The notes under the pieces were generated by a model. That model made no database searches. It was not told the origin of the DNA and saw only the letters and a list, made by a program, of their open reading frames with translations. Made by a program: the position numbers and the translations under genes. DNA of 64,000 bases, from NCBI RefSeq assembly GCF_047730175.1, contig NZ_CP159833.1, forward strand, positions 2,796,993 to 2,860,992, read 5' to 3'. The number at the start of each line of letters is the position of its first letter. The stretch's first letter is position 1. Positions 32,251 to 41,732 of this stretch are shown here, in pieces. The DNA is from Marifrigoribacter sp047730175 (GTDB lineage Bacteria; Bacteroidota; Bacteroidia; Flavobacteriales; Flavobacteriaceae).

Positions 32251-33185
32251 TGGAAACTCATGCCGGAAAGCCTATCTTAATCTGTATTGTAGGACCAACA
32301 GCTATTGGGAAAACTGCTTTATCAATTAAGCTTGCAACTACTTTTTCTTCGGAAATAATTTCAGCAGATTCCCGTCAGTTTTACAAAGAAATGCGTATTG
32401 GTTCTGCCGTTCCTTCTCCGGAAGAATTAGCTTCAACTCCTCATCATTTTATTCAAGACAGAAGTATATTTAAAAATTATAGTGTTGGAGATTTTGAAAA
32501 AGATGCTATAGAAAGATTAGATGAATTGTTTCTGAAAAATGAAATTGTAGTCATGGTTGGCGGATCTGGACTATATTTAGATGCTGTTACAAAAGGATTA
32601 GATAGTTTTCCTGAAATTCCTTCAGAAATAAGAGAAGATTTAAATATACTATTTGAAAAAGAAGGCCTTGAAACACTTCAGAAAGAACTTAAAAAAGTTG
32701 ACCCAAAATATTTTCAAAAAGTAGACATTCAAAACCAACATCGAATTATTAGAGCTCTAGAAGTTTATCGAGCAGCCGGACTTCCCTACTCTACTTATTT
32801 GAATAAAGAGAAACCTGCTAGAAATTTTGAAACTATCTATATTGGTCTTTCAGCAGATAGAGAAATTATATACAATCGAATCAATCAAAGGGTTGATATC
32901 ATGATGAAGGAAGGCTTACTAGAAGAAGCTAAAGGTTTACATCCCAACAAGCATCTTAATGCCCTGAAAACTGTTGGATACAGGGAATTATTTAGTTATT
33001 TTGATGGCGATATTACCAAAGATTTTGCTGTTGAAGAGATTAAAAAAAATACCCGCCGTTTTGCTAAAAGACAAGGAACTTGGTTTCGTAAAAACGCTGA
33101 AATACAATGGTTCAATTATGAGCTAGATGTTTCAGAAATAATTGCGTTTATAAAAAAGAAACGTCCAAATTTGGACGTTTCCTAA
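32250..33185 (+). CDS. miaA: tRNA dimethylallyltransferase MiaA
   Basis: MiaA transfers a dimethylallyl group to A37 of tRNAs that read UNN codons. The 311-residue enzyme has the P-loop VGPTAIGKTALSIKL (residues 14-28), the ISADSRQFYKEMRIGSA loop near 44, TPHHFIQD, the GGSGLY motif near 108 and the NQHRIIRALEVY region near 170. It overlaps the upstream channel gene by one base, so translation may be coupled. The last codons lie inside a 24-base perfect palindrome. Confidence 0.96.
   Translation: METHAGKPILICIVGPTAIGKTALSIKLATTFSSEIISADSRQFYKEMRIGSAVPSPEELASTPHHFIQDRSIFKNYSVGDFEKDAIERLDELFLKNEIVVMVGGSGLYLDAVTKGLDSFPEIPSEIREDLNILFEKEGLETLQKELKKVDPKYFQKVDIQNQHRIIRALEVYRAAGLPYSTYLNKEKPARNFETIYIGLSADREIIYNRINQRVDIMMKEGLLEEAKGLHPNKHLNALKTVGYRELFSYFDGDITKDFAVEEIKKNTRRFAKRQGTWFRKNAEIQWFNYELDVSEIIAFIKKKRPNLDVS
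33158..33181. repeat. 24-bp perfect palindrome at the 3' end of miaA
   Basis: GAAACGTCCAAA followed directly by TTTGGACGTTTC is self-complementary over all 24 bases and covers the final codons of miaA. No T-run follows, so it is not a classical terminator, although an RNA hairpin would form in transcripts of either strand. Confidence 0.6.
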
Positions 33186-33212
33186 AATAACATTTAATCC
33201 ATTTGGGGTTTG

Positions 33213-33929
33213 TTAGTGATCTACTTCATTCTTCACTACTAATCTAAATCCTTCTCCATGGATATTAACTATTTCAACTCCTTCATCTAAACTCAAATAT
33301 TTTCTAAGCTTAGCTATGTATACATCCATACTTCGAGAAGTAAAATAATTATCGTCTCTCCATATTTTAGTTAATGCTAACTCTCTTGGCATTAAATCAT
33401 TTTTATGCAATGCTAATAGTCTTAGCAAATCATTTTCTTTAGGCGAAAGTTTTACAGGATCTTCCTTATGATAAGACAAGAAACGTAATTTCGAATTAAG
33501 GAAGAAGTTTCCTATTGCAAATTCAAATTCTTTACTATCTGCTAAAGAATCTGTTGCTTTTCTTTGAATGATTGCTTTAATTTTCATTAAAAGCACTTCA
33601 CTATCAAATGGTTTATTTAAATAATCATCGGCACCAACTTTATATCCTTTAAGCACATCTTCTTTTAATGCTTTTGCAGTTAAAAAGATAATAGGCACTT
33701 CTTTATTTCTTTCACGAATCTCTTTAGCCAATGTAAATCCATCCTTATAGGGCATCATTACATCAAGTATACAAAGATCGTAATCATCTTTCTTAAATTT
33801 TTCAAATCCTTCCATTCCATTCTTTGCATGAGTAACGTTATAATCGTTCATCGCAAGGTAGTCTTTCAGTACAGTTCCAAAATTTGGATCATCTTCTACT
33901 AAAAGAATTTTTTTGTTTTCTGTTTCCAT
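33213..33929 (-). CDS. OmpR/PhoB family response regulator
   Basis: A 238-residue regulator. The receiver domain (about 7-120) has the acidic pocket VEDDPNF and the phosphoacceptor Asp56 in LCILDVMMPYKDG, with Thr and Lys at LTAKAL and KPFDSE. The winged-helix output domain (about 140-235) ends in SRSMDVYIAKLRKYL and GEGFRLV. It begins 2 bases after its sensor kinase gene on the minus strand, giving a two-component pair like RprX/RprY of Bacteroides. The regulon is unknown. Confidence 0.94.
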   Translation of the reverse strand: METENKKILLVEDDPNFGTVLKDYLAMNDYNVTHAKNGMEGFEKFKKDDYDLCILDVMMPYKDGFTLAKEIRERNKEVPIIFLTAKALKEDVLKGYKVGADDYLNKPFDSEVLLMKIKAIIQRKATDSLADSKEFEFAIGNFFLNSKLRFLSYHKEDPVKLSPKENDLLRLLALHKNDLMPRELALTKIWRDDNYFTSRSMDVYIAKLRKYLSLDEGVEIVNIHGEGFRLVVKNEVDH

Positions 33930-33931
33930 AT

Positions 33932-35494
33932 TTATGAGATTAAATGTATTTTAATAATAAAGGTACTTCCCTTCCCTTTTTCGCTTTCAACATATATTGG
34001 GGCTTCATGATCATCGAGAATACGTTTTACATAAGATAAACCAAGACCATGCCCTTTGACATTGTGTATATCTCCCATATGCTCTCTATAAAATTTTTCA
34101 AATATTTTCTTCTGTACTGATTTATTCATACCAATACCCTGATCTTTTATTTTTAAGATGATAGTATCTTTTACATTTTCAGTATAAACATCAATTTTTG
34201 GTGCTTCTTCTGAATACTTAATTGCATTATCAAATATATTTACTAAAACGTTTATAATATGTGTGTCACTAGCTATTATTGATGAACTTGCAGCATCAAG
34301 ATGTGTGTTTATATACCCCCCCTTATCTTCAACAATCAAACTCACATGTGAAATTGCATCTTCTATTAAGTCGTGAAGTTTCACTATTTCTTTCTGAAGA
34401 TCCAATTCATTTTTTTCTAGTTTTGAAATACGCAATACATTTTCAACTTGAGCATGCATTCTACGGTTTTCTTCCCGGATCATATTATGATACCTACTTA
34501 TGAATTCCTGATCATCCCTAACCTTAGGATTTTTTAACGCATCTAAAGCAAGATTTATAGTTGCAATAGGGGTTTTAAACTCATGAGTCATATTATTAAT
34601 GAAGTCTGTTTTTATCTGTGAAATTTGTCTTTGACGTAATAATTGACGAATTGCACTCGTATAGGTAAATATAATAACTGTAGTAAAAGCCAATGAAAGA
34701 ATTGCCATACCTAAAATAGAACTTAATACAAATTTTTTCTTGTCTGAAAAGTTTACATATAATTTGTAATTTGTATTAAACTCATCATTCACAAATAAAG
34801 GAACTCCATAAGTTGACTGCCGATCTAATGTGAAATTATCTGAAACTACCGTTGTGGCAAGATCGTTTGCATAAATTGCATATTCATATTTTGAATCAAG
34901 ACCTCTTTCTAAAAGTTCATTAGAAATTAATTCGTGTAATTCTTCCTTATCTACTCTTTTATGAATGGGTGTTTTGGCTGATATATTACTATAAACGTTT
35001 TCAAAATGATTTCGCTCGTAATCCTTTAATCTTTTAAAAGTTTCCTTCTTCGATTTCACTCTCGAACTTCCATCAAGACTAGGTATAATTTTAGTAGTGC
35101 TTTTTCTACTGGTAAGTCTTCGAATTCGAATACTATCAAAATCTAAACTTAAATTACTAAAGGGTAATTTATAATCTTCTTCTAATATACCATCTGAAAA
35201 AATATAGGTTTCATTATTACGATCATTTTTAATCGTATAAATTAACTCCGTAAAACCTACGCTTTCAGGTATTTCAATTGTATCAATTACACTGCTATAC
35301 AGTTTATAATATTCTTCTGTTTCGCGTAATTGAAGGTTTTTTGATACTGAGATTAACAGCTGACGAACATTTAAAGTGAATTGGTCTTCTTTTGTTTCGT
35401 ATGAATTTACTATCCAATACCCTTGAACAAAAATAATCCCTATCATCGATAGGGTCATTAAAGCAATGAGGAGTTTAAAAAGTTTTCTATTCAT
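33932..35494 (-). CDS. sensor histidine kinase (RprX-like)
   Basis: A 520-residue membrane kinase with TM1 near residues 8-28, a periplasmic sensor region of about 225 residues, and TM2 near 255-280. The dimerisation and phosphoacceptor domain has His304 in NNMTHEFKTPIATI. The ATPase domain has the N box (LVNIFDNAIKYS, near 412), G1 (DQGIGM) and G2 (GHGLGLSYVK, near 485) boxes. It is immediately followed by its response regulator gene. The stimulus is not evident. Confidence 0.94.
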   Translation of the reverse strand: MNRKLFKLLIALMTLSMIGIIFVQGYWIVNSYETKEDQFTLNVRQLLISVSKNLQLRETEEYYKLYSSVIDTIEIPESVGFTELIYTIKNDRNNETYIFSDGILEEDYKLPFSNLSLDFDSIRIRRLTSRKSTTKIIPSLDGSSRVKSKKETFKRLKDYERNHFENVYSNISAKTPIHKRVDKEELHELISNELLERGLDSKYEYAIYANDLATTVVSDNFTLDRQSTYGVPLFVNDEFNTNYKLYVNFSDKKKFVLSSILGMAILSLAFTTVIIFTYTSAIRQLLRQRQISQIKTDFINNMTHEFKTPIATINLALDALKNPKVRDDQEFISRYHNMIREENRRMHAQVENVLRISKLEKNELDLQKEIVKLHDLIEDAISHVSLIVEDKGGYINTHLDAASSSIIASDTHIINVLVNIFDNAIKYSEEAPKIDVYTENVKDTIILKIKDQGIGMNKSVQKKIFEKFYREHMGDIHNVKGHGLGLSYVKRILDDHEAPIYVESEKGKGSTFIIKIHLIS

Positions 35495-35573
35495 AAATCA
35501 AAAGTAAGATTTTAACATTTAGAGATGTCTTCATTTAACCAAATGTTAACAAATTAAAATATTATCAATTATT

Positions 35574-36155
35574 TCACCCTTTTGAAAGAATATTATGAAT
35601 TTTTTGTGCTTTTTTTTGAGTTGCTTCTAAATCAATGTTTTCAATAACATAATCCGCTAACTTTTCTTTAATAACATCAGTCCATTGATTTTTTAGTCTA
35701 TTATCTAAATCTTTTGGGGTAATACCCCCCCTTTTTAAGACTCTTTCTATTCTAATATTTTCTGGACATGTAATTAATATGGTTGCGTGGCATTTTTTAT
35801 ATCCCTCATTTTCAAATAATATTGCTGCTTCCTTTAAACAATAAGTGCCTTCCTGCTTTGTCACCCATTTAGAAAAGTGTTTTGCAACTTTAGGATGAAT
35901 GATAGCGTTGGTCGCTTTTAATAAGTCTGTATCACTAAATATTTTTTCTGCAACAAATTGTTTGTTTAAAACTCCATCGATATATGTTTTTTCACCTAAA
36001 AGCTTAGTCAGCTTTCTCTTAATAATTTTTGATTGATTTGTTAGCTTTTTTGCTTCATCATCTGCAATATAAACGGGAACACCAAAGTCTTTAAACATTG
36101 ATACTACAGTAGATTTCCCGCTACCTATTCCTCCTGTTAACCCTATTATTTTCAT
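35574..36155 (-). CDS. coaE: dephospho-CoA kinase
   Basis: CoaE phosphorylates dephospho-CoA at the 3'-hydroxyl, the last step of coenzyme A synthesis. The 193-residue protein has the P-loop GLTGGIGSGKSTVVSMF (residues 5-21), the DDEAKKL substrate segment near 32 and the lid region VLKRGGITPKDLDNRL near 145. It follows the YbbR gene by 16 bases on the minus strand. An upstream CoA gene, coaBC, also lies in this window at 48 kb. Confidence 0.95.
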   Translation of the reverse strand: MKIIGLTGGIGSGKSTVVSMFKDFGVPVYIADDEAKKLTNQSKIIKRKLTKLLGEKTYIDGVLNKQFVAEKIFSDTDLLKATNAIIHPKVAKHFSKWVTKQEGTYCLKEAAILFENEGYKKCHATILITCPENIRIERVLKRGGITPKDLDNRLKNQWTDVIKEKLADYVIENIDLEATQKKAQKIHNILSKG

Positions 36156-36171
36156 TTTTTAAATTACAATG

Positions 36172-37131
36172 TTACAACGCTTCCTTAAAAATTAAAAAAT
36201 TAACTTTTTTGTGTTCCAATTCCACATTGAATATGTTAGTAGGTTGTTTTATAAGCTTTAACATAATGACATTATCTTCTTCTCTCTTTTCTGAATAATC
36301 ACAAACTAGTTGGAAATCATTTTCTGTTAATAGTTTAAAGTCACTAACGGAAACATCGAATGTAATTCCTGAAACTTCAGGAGTAATTTTCAGCGTATTC
36401 TCATTATCATTATTAATAATTTCTATAGGAATGATTAATTTTTTCTGAGTGAATTCATCAACTTCAATTTCTAATTTTATATTTTCTTGACGAACGATAA
36501 TATCCTTATTATCAACAGCATATATTTCTATACTTTCAGAAATTGAACTATTTACATTTTCCAATTTTAAAAGCTTTGTGCTAATTGTATGTATCTCATT
36601 TAAAATTTCTTCAGGCCCAGAAATTTGAATAGAATCAGGTATTATTTTAAGCCCAGCTGTTGCCTTAAAACCATCTTGATATGTTATATCTAACTGTGGA
36701 GAAATTTTAACTTTTTTTGATATTATTTCGTTTAATCGTATTATTAGTTCTTGTTTTGAAACATTTTTAACTAATAAATTTGAGTTCAGTTGAGACGTAA
36801 TTATACGCCTAAGCTCCACGTCTGAAATTATCACATTGTTATTACCTTGATTATAATATTTATTTAAATTGATTTGAATTATTGGTTTTTTAATTTTAAA
36901 GAATAAAAACTCAAAGCCATTTGCAGTAAGATCAAAAGATAAACCTGAATCATTCGTTGTAGATAAAACTGTATTTGTAGGTAAATCACTATACGTAATA
37001 TTAGATGATACTGAAGCAGTATATTCTTTAGAGAATTTAGTTAAAAACCAAAACACAGAGGATATTAATAAGAAGAATAAAAATCCATTTATTTTTCCTT
37101 TTTTAATCTGTGTACCAATTTTTTTAAACAT
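36172..37131 (-). CDS. YbbR-like (CdaR-type) domain protein
   Basis: A 319-residue protein with a single N-terminal membrane anchor (about residues 14-30, KINGFLFFLLISSVFWFLTK in part) and a long extracytoplasmic part. The repeats are beta-rich and of the YbbR type, with GLKIIPDSIQISGPEEILNE in part near residue 157. In Firmicutes YbbR/CdaR regulates the cyclic di-AMP cyclase CdaA; no cyclase gene is next to it here, so that role is not shown. It sits between the glycosyltransferase gene and coaE, a conserved order in Flavobacteriaceae. Confidence 0.85.
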   Translation of the reverse strand: MFKKIGTQIKKGKINGFLFFLLISSVFWFLTKFSKEYTASVSSNITYSDLPTNTVLSTTNDSGLSFDLTANGFEFLFFKIKKPIIQINLNKYYNQGNNNVIISDVELRRIITSQLNSNLLVKNVSKQELIIRLNEIISKKVKISPQLDITYQDGFKATAGLKIIPDSIQISGPEEILNEIHTISTKLLKLENVNSSISESIEIYAVDNKDIIVRQENIKLEIEVDEFTQKKLIIPIEIINNDNENTLKITPEVSGITFDVSVSDFKLLTENDFQLVCDYSEKREEDNVIMLKLIKQPTNIFNVELEHKKVNFLIFKEAL

Positions 37132-37153
37132 TATGTATCGTCTTTTGATAAAT

Positions 37154-38155
37154 TTACTTGAAAAATAGATTAGGAAACTGTTTAACAGGGTCTCTTTTTA
37201 ATAGCTTTATTAATATAGTAGATTTTAAAAATGCAATACCATAGCCGAAAAATTGTATAAATAGTGCCGCAATAGAAAGAAAACCTATAACTGAGCTTTT
37301 ATTTTTTATTGTTGAATCTATAAAGATTACACTTAAATAGACCAATAATGGGAGTACTATAAATACATTCTTTAGGAGTGCTCCTACAATGGAAATTACT
37401 ACAAAAAATACAAAAAATGTTGGAAACCAAAATGTAATTTTTGAAGCGTTTGGATGCCACTTATTTAGTATTGGGCGAACTAAGCCAAAATTTTTAACCT
37501 GAGTATAAAACTTGTTCCATGAAATTCTTCTTTTATGAAATACATAGGCATTTGGGATAAAAACTGTTTCATACCCTAGTTTTAGTATCCTTTGCGATAA
37601 ATCTGGGTCTTCTCCAGGATGTATCTTAGAAAATCCATTTGTATTTTTATAAGCCTCTTTAGAAATTCCCATATTAAAACTTCTAGGTTCAAATTTGTTT
37701 ACACTTTTTTCACTTCCTCTAATTCCTCCAGTAGTTAAAAAAGAAGTCATTACATAATTAATAGCTTTTTGTAGCTTAGAAAAACTATCATGTGCCGCAT
37801 CTGCACCGCCAAAACAATGAACATAATTATTTTTCAAATAATCATCTACCGTTTTTAAATAATGAGAAGGCAATATACAGTCTGAATCTAATATGATAAA
37901 ATAGTTTCCATTAGCCTTTTCCATTCCAAAATTTCTAGAATCTCCTGGTCCAGAATTTTCTTTAAAATAATATGAAATATTTAATGAGGATGAAAAGTTT
38001 TTCACAATCATTTCGGAAGTTTCTTGTGATCCATCTTCAACAATTACAATTTCATGATTTTTAGCAAAATCAACACACTCAAAGCTTTCTAAAAGCTCTT
38101 TTATTTCTTCAGGGCGATTATAAACTGGAATAATAAAAGAATAATTCAACTTCAT
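37154..38155 (-). CDS. glycosyltransferase family 2, membrane-attached
   Basis: A 333-residue GT-A fold enzyme. The N-terminal domain shows FIIPVYNRPEEIKELLESF in part (residues 7-24), IVEDGSQ near 38 and the metal-binding DxD in FIILDSDCILPS near 93, then GGADAAHDSFSKL and GEDPDLSQRI near 183, the acceptor-side ED motif. Two or three hydrophobic segments (about 243-312) anchor the C-terminus in the membrane. The sugar and acceptor are unknown. It starts the minus-strand set with the YbbR gene and coaE, behind the hairpin terminator of the next gene. Confidence 0.88.
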   Translation of the reverse strand: MKLNYSFIIPVYNRPEEIKELLESFECVDFAKNHEIVIVEDGSQETSEMIVKNFSSSLNISYYFKENSGPGDSRNFGMEKANGNYFIILDSDCILPSHYLKTVDDYLKNNYVHCFGGADAAHDSFSKLQKAINYVMTSFLTTGGIRGSEKSVNKFEPRSFNMGISKEAYKNTNGFSKIHPGEDPDLSQRILKLGYETVFIPNAYVFHKRRISWNKFYTQVKNFGLVRPILNKWHPNASKITFWFPTFFVFFVVISIVGALLKNVFIVLPLLVYLSVIFIDSTIKNKSSVIGFLSIAALFIQFFGYGIAFLKSTILIKLLKRDPVKQFPNLFFK

Positions 38156-38175
38156 ATCACAAAGGTAATTAAAAA

Positions 38176-38204
38176 AAAAGCCACCTGTATTTAACAGGTG
38201 GCTT
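38176..38204 (-). terminator. terminator of the 612-residue T9SS protein gene
   Basis: AAAGCCACCTGT (38176-38187) pairs with ACAGGTGGCTTT (38193-38204) around ATTTA. The A-run at 38169-38178 becomes the U-tract on the minus strand. The stem is almost the same as at 41684-41709. Confidence 0.85.
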
Positions 38205-38223
38205 TATAGTTCTATTATTTATA

Positions 38224-40062
38224 CTAATTTTTAATCATTTTATAAGTGCCAATATACCCATCGATAGATACTTTCATTATATAAGTTCCTGCAGATAGAT
38301 TAGAAATATTTATCTCTGAATTTATTGAATCAATTCTCTTATTTAATACTTCTTGACCAATCATATTATATATACTTACAGATTCTATAGTTTGTAATGC
38401 ATTTACATGTATACTATGAGAGCTTGGGTTTGGGTAGAATGAAAAACTTTCAAATATAGCATCTTTTATTCCTAATATTGGTTCACAAGTAACCTCCAGA
38501 CTAAAGTTTCCAGAACCTCCTTGTCCTCCTTCAACTATTATGATATAATTTGAAACTCCGTCTGAAAAAAATGTTAATTGAGATTGTTCTCCACAAAAAT
38601 TTACATTTTCTGAAAGCAACTCATTAAAATCGCAATTATCATACACTAATAAACGTGAGTTATAATTTGTATTTCCATCACAAAGTGATAAAGTAACCCA
38701 TTCTTCTTGTCCCTCTCCTATATAATTATAATATATATCTGTAGATGAATTTCCTACTGTATTCGTAGCGGTAATAGTTTCACCTATAATAATATCGCCA
38801 CATTCAACATTAATTGCATTATCACAGGTATCATTAATTTGTGGTTGAGCACAGCTAACTTCCAAACTAAAGTTACCAGAACTATTTTGATTTCCTTCTA
38901 CCATTATATAATAGGTAGATACCCCATCAGATAGAAAACTTACTTGTGATTGTTGTCCACAAAAATTATCATTTTCAGATATTTGTTCTGCTAGTGTACA
39001 ATCTTCAAAAACTCTTAAATAAGAGTTGTAATCTGTAGAGCCATCACAAAGTGAAATAATTACGATCTCTGAAATCCCTGTTCCAGTATACGAATAGAAT
39101 ACATCTGACGAACTATTCCCACCATGATCTAATGCAGACATTGTATTACCTATAACGATATTTCCACAAGTAACCTCAATAGCTCCATCACATTCATCAT
39201 TAGGTGCAGGAATAAAATCAACACAAGTCATTTCTAGGCTATATTCTCCAAAATTTGCCTGATATCCTTCAATCATGATATAAAATGTAGAAGTACCATC
39301 TGAAACAAAAGTGATTTCAGATTGCAATCCACAAGAATCATCAAGAGAGTAGAGTTGATTATTCAAATCGCAATCATCATAAATCCTTAGCCATGAATCA
39401 TAATTTGTATCTCCATCGCAAAGAGATATTGTAATTACTTCAGGTATACCAGTTCCAGTATAGGTATAATATACATCTGGAGCTTCATTCCCACCAGTAT
39501 CCGTAGCAAACTCAGTAGAGCCAACTACTGTTTCATTACAAATTAATTCAATTGCATTAGCACAAAAATTATTAGGTGGTTCATTAGGGTCAATAGGCAC
39601 ACAATTTAATGCTAGACTAAAATTACCTGTGTTTTCTGCAAAACCCTCTATTATAATTATGTAAGTAGAAAACCCATCAGAATCAAATAGAACTTCCGAT
39701 TGTAATCCACATGAATCATCGTTTGAAATAATTTCTACCCCTAAAGTACAATCTTCATATACTCGAATATAAGAGTCATAATCTGTACTTCCGTCACAAA
39801 GGGATATTGTAAGATGTTCTGGTAATCCAGATCCTGTATACGTAAAATATACATCTCCTGATCCATTTGAATTTGTATCGGTCGCAGTGATAGTTTCACC
39901 AACAACGGTTTCTTCACAATTTAATGCTATTGCATTATCACAAGTGTCATTTACTGGAACAACATTCTCTTCAATATTGTAAGTATGAAAGGTAATTGGG
40001 TTTGCAAAACTGAAATTAATTAATGCAAAAAATAAAATAGTTAGAATGTGATTTTTTTTCAT
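38224..40062 (-). CDS. T9SS-exported protein with four tandem cysteine-containing repeats
   Basis: A 612-residue protein: signal peptide (to FSFA, residue 20), four repeats of about 120 residues (starting near 38, 164, 289 and 411) and a T9SS type A sorting domain (about 532-612, YPNPSSHSIHVNA, IYNMIGQEVLN, GTYIMKVSIDG). Each repeat begins N-D/N-x-C-x-x-A-I, has G-x-T then DVYYTYTG-like strands, SLCDG, DCTL or DCDL, C-G-x-Q-S and IMVEG, ending FSLEvtC. The family is widespread in Flavobacteria as unnamed secreted beta-sandwich repeats; adhesion or binding is a guess. It is a close paralogue of the next two genes. Even cysteine numbers per repeat suggest disulfides. Confidence 0.88.
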   Translation of the reverse strand: MKKNHILTILFFALINFSFANPITFHTYNIEENVVPVNDTCDNAIALNCEETVVGETITATDTNSNGSGDVYFTYTGSGLPEHLTISLCDGSTDYDSYIRVYEDCTLGVEIISNDDSCGLQSEVLFDSDGFSTYIIIIEGFAENTGNFSLALNCVPIDPNEPPNNFCANAIELICNETVVGSTEFATDTGGNEAPDVYYTYTGTGIPEVITISLCDGDTNYDSWLRIYDDCDLNNQLYSLDDSCGLQSEITFVSDGTSTFYIMIEGYQANFGEYSLEMTCVDFIPAPNDECDGAIEVTCGNIVIGNTMSALDHGGNSSSDVFYSYTGTGISEIVIISLCDGSTDYNSYLRVFEDCTLAEQISENDNFCGQQSQVSFLSDGVSTYYIMVEGNQNSSGNFSLEVSCAQPQINDTCDNAINVECGDIIIGETITATNTVGNSSTDIYYNYIGEGQEEWVTLSLCDGNTNYNSRLLVYDNCDFNELLSENVNFCGEQSQLTFFSDGVSNYIIIVEGGQGGSGNFSLEVTCEPILGIKDAIFESFSFYPNPSSHSIHVNALQTIESVSIYNMIGQEVLNKRIDSINSEINISNLSAGTYIMKVSIDGYIGTYKMIKN

Positions 40063-40111
40063 GAGGGTTAGTTTTCATTAATTTCTAGCAATAAATATAC
40101 AATAAATAAAA

Positions 40112-40138
40112 AAGCCATCTGAATTTATCAGATGGCTT
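40112..40138 (-). terminator. terminator of the 490-residue T9SS protein gene
   Basis: AAGCCATCTGA (40112-40122) pairs with TCAGATGGCTT (40128-40138) around ATTTA, with an A-run to the left acting as U-tract on the minus strand. The stem differs from its two sister terminators by a C-to-T change and its partner, so pairing is preserved. Confidence 0.85.
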
Positions 40139-40157
40139 AATTGTGTTTTTATTTAAT

Positions 40158-41630
40158 TTATATTTTCAACAATTTAAAGGTTCCAATAGAACCATTGATT
40201 GAAGCTTTCATTAAGTAAGTTCCTGTAGATAAATTAGAAATATCAATTTCTGAATGTATTGAATCTATATTTTCATTTAGTACTTCTTGCCCTATCATAT
40301 TATATATACTTACAAATTCTATGTTTTGCAACGCATTTACATGGATACTATTATTTGAAGGATTTGGATAAAAAGAAAAGTGTTCTAATGCATTTTCATT
40401 AATACCTAAAATTGGATCACAAGTAATTTCAAGGCTGAAATTTCCTGAACTAGTTTGATTGCCCTCAACAACAATATAATAAGTAGATATTCCATCGGAA
40501 AAGAACGTAAGCCGTGATTGTTGTCCACAAAAATCATCATTTTCTGAAAGCAACTCATCATAATCACAAGTATCATACACTAATAAACGTGAATTATAAT
40601 CTGTATTTCCGTCGCATAAAGATAAAGTCACCCATTCTTCACCTCCAGACCCTGTATATTTATAAAATACATCGGGTGAGCTATTACCTGCATTACTTAA
40701 GGAAGATGCAGTAGTTCCTATTGCAATATCTCCACAATTTAAGGCTATGGCTCCATCGCAATCATCATTTGGTGGTGGATCAAAAACGCTACAGGTTGTT
40801 TCTAAACTAAACTCTCCAAAATTAGATTGATACCCTTCAATCATAATATAATATGAAGATGTTCCATCTGAAACAAAGGTAATTTCAGATTGTAAACCAC
40901 AAGAATCATCTATTGAAAATAATTGATTATTTAAATCACAGTCATCGAAAATTCGAAGCCATGAATCATAATTCGTGTCGCCGTCACATAAAGATACAGT
41001 GATCACCTCTGGGTCTCCGCTTCCTGTATAAGTAAAATATACATCGGGAGCATCATTTCCTCCAGAATCTGTTGCAAATTCTGTACTCCCTATAACTGTC
41101 TCATTACATTGTAAAGTAATGGCGTCATCACAATCATTATTTTCTGGCTCATTAGGATCAATAGCAAAGCATGTTATTTCTAAGCTAAAATTACCAACAT
41201 TTGCTCCAAAACCTTCTATCATTATATAATAAGTAGAAGTCCCATTAGATTCAAAAGTAAGTTCAGACTGTAATCCACATGAATCATCGTTTGAAATAAT
41301 TTCAACTGCTAGAGTACAATCTTCAAATACTCGAATATAAGAATCATAATCTGTACCTCCATCGCAAAGAGATAAAGTTATATCTTCTTCAAGACCAGAT
41401 CCTGTATACGTAAAAAATACATCGGGAGCAGAATTCGCTCCAGAATCTGTCGCTGTGATTGTTTCTCCTATTATTATATCTCCACAAATTAATGCAATGG
41501 CATCAGCACATTCATCGTTTGTAGGAGGGTTTATAAAGGGTGGGATATTGTTTTCTAAACTAGAAGCGTTTATATTATTTTGACTGATAATGCAAAATAG
41601 TAAAGCTACAAAAAGTAAAGCTTTATTCAT
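40158..41630 (-). CDS. T9SS-exported protein with three tandem cysteine-containing repeats
   Basis: A 490-residue paralogue of the 612-residue protein. It has a signal peptide, three repeats (from about residues 38, 162 and 287) and a T9SS type A domain (about 406-490, YPNPSNNSIHVNA, IYNMIGQEVLN). Repeats 1 and 2 match repeats 1 and 2 of the neighbour. Repeat 3 begins like the neighbour's third repeat (NDDCDGAIALNCGD) but from about residue 329 it follows the neighbour's fourth (EEWVTLSLCDGNT, NSRLLVYD). This is a clear hybrid unit, the product of in-frame recombination between repeats. Function unknown. Confidence 0.88.
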   Translation of the reverse strand: MNKALLFVALLFCIISQNNINASSLENNIPPFINPPTNDECADAIALICGDIIIGETITATDSGANSAPDVFFTYTGSGLEEDITLSLCDGGTDYDSYIRVFEDCTLAVEIISNDDSCGLQSELTFESNGTSTYYIMIEGFGANVGNFSLEITCFAIDPNEPENNDCDDAITLQCNETVIGSTEFATDSGGNDAPDVYFTYTGSGDPEVITVSLCDGDTNYDSWLRIFDDCDLNNQLFSIDDSCGLQSEITFVSDGTSSYYIMIEGYQSNFGEFSLETTCSVFDPPPNDDCDGAIALNCGDIAIGTTASSLSNAGNSSPDVFYKYTGSGGEEWVTLSLCDGNTDYNSRLLVYDTCDYDELLSENDDFCGQQSRLTFFSDGISTYYIVVEGNQTSSGNFSLEITCDPILGINENALEHFSFYPNPSNNSIHVNALQNIEFVSIYNMIGQEVLNENIDSIHSEIDISNLSTGTYLMKASINGSIGTFKLLKI

Positions 41631-41683
41631 GTTAAGATAGGTTGGTTATACAATAAATTGATACAATAAATATACAATAAAAA

Positions 41684-41709
41684 AAGCCACCTGCTTTCGC
41701 AGGTGGCTT
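41684..41709 (-). terminator. terminator of the 866-residue T9SS protein gene
   Basis: AAGCCACCTGC (41684-41694) pairs with GCAGGTGGCTT (41699-41709) around TTTC, a stable tetraloop hairpin, with an A-run at the left side. It is nearly the same stem as at 38176. Confidence 0.85.
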
Positions 41710-41732
41710 AATAATATTAGTTTAGAAATAAA

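Noticed and set aside
38224..41630. Tandem repeat arrays considered as possible CRISPR or other DNA repeats.
   Set aside because: The periodicity of about 360 bases is within coding frames and is a protein-domain repeat; there are no short direct repeats with unique spacers.
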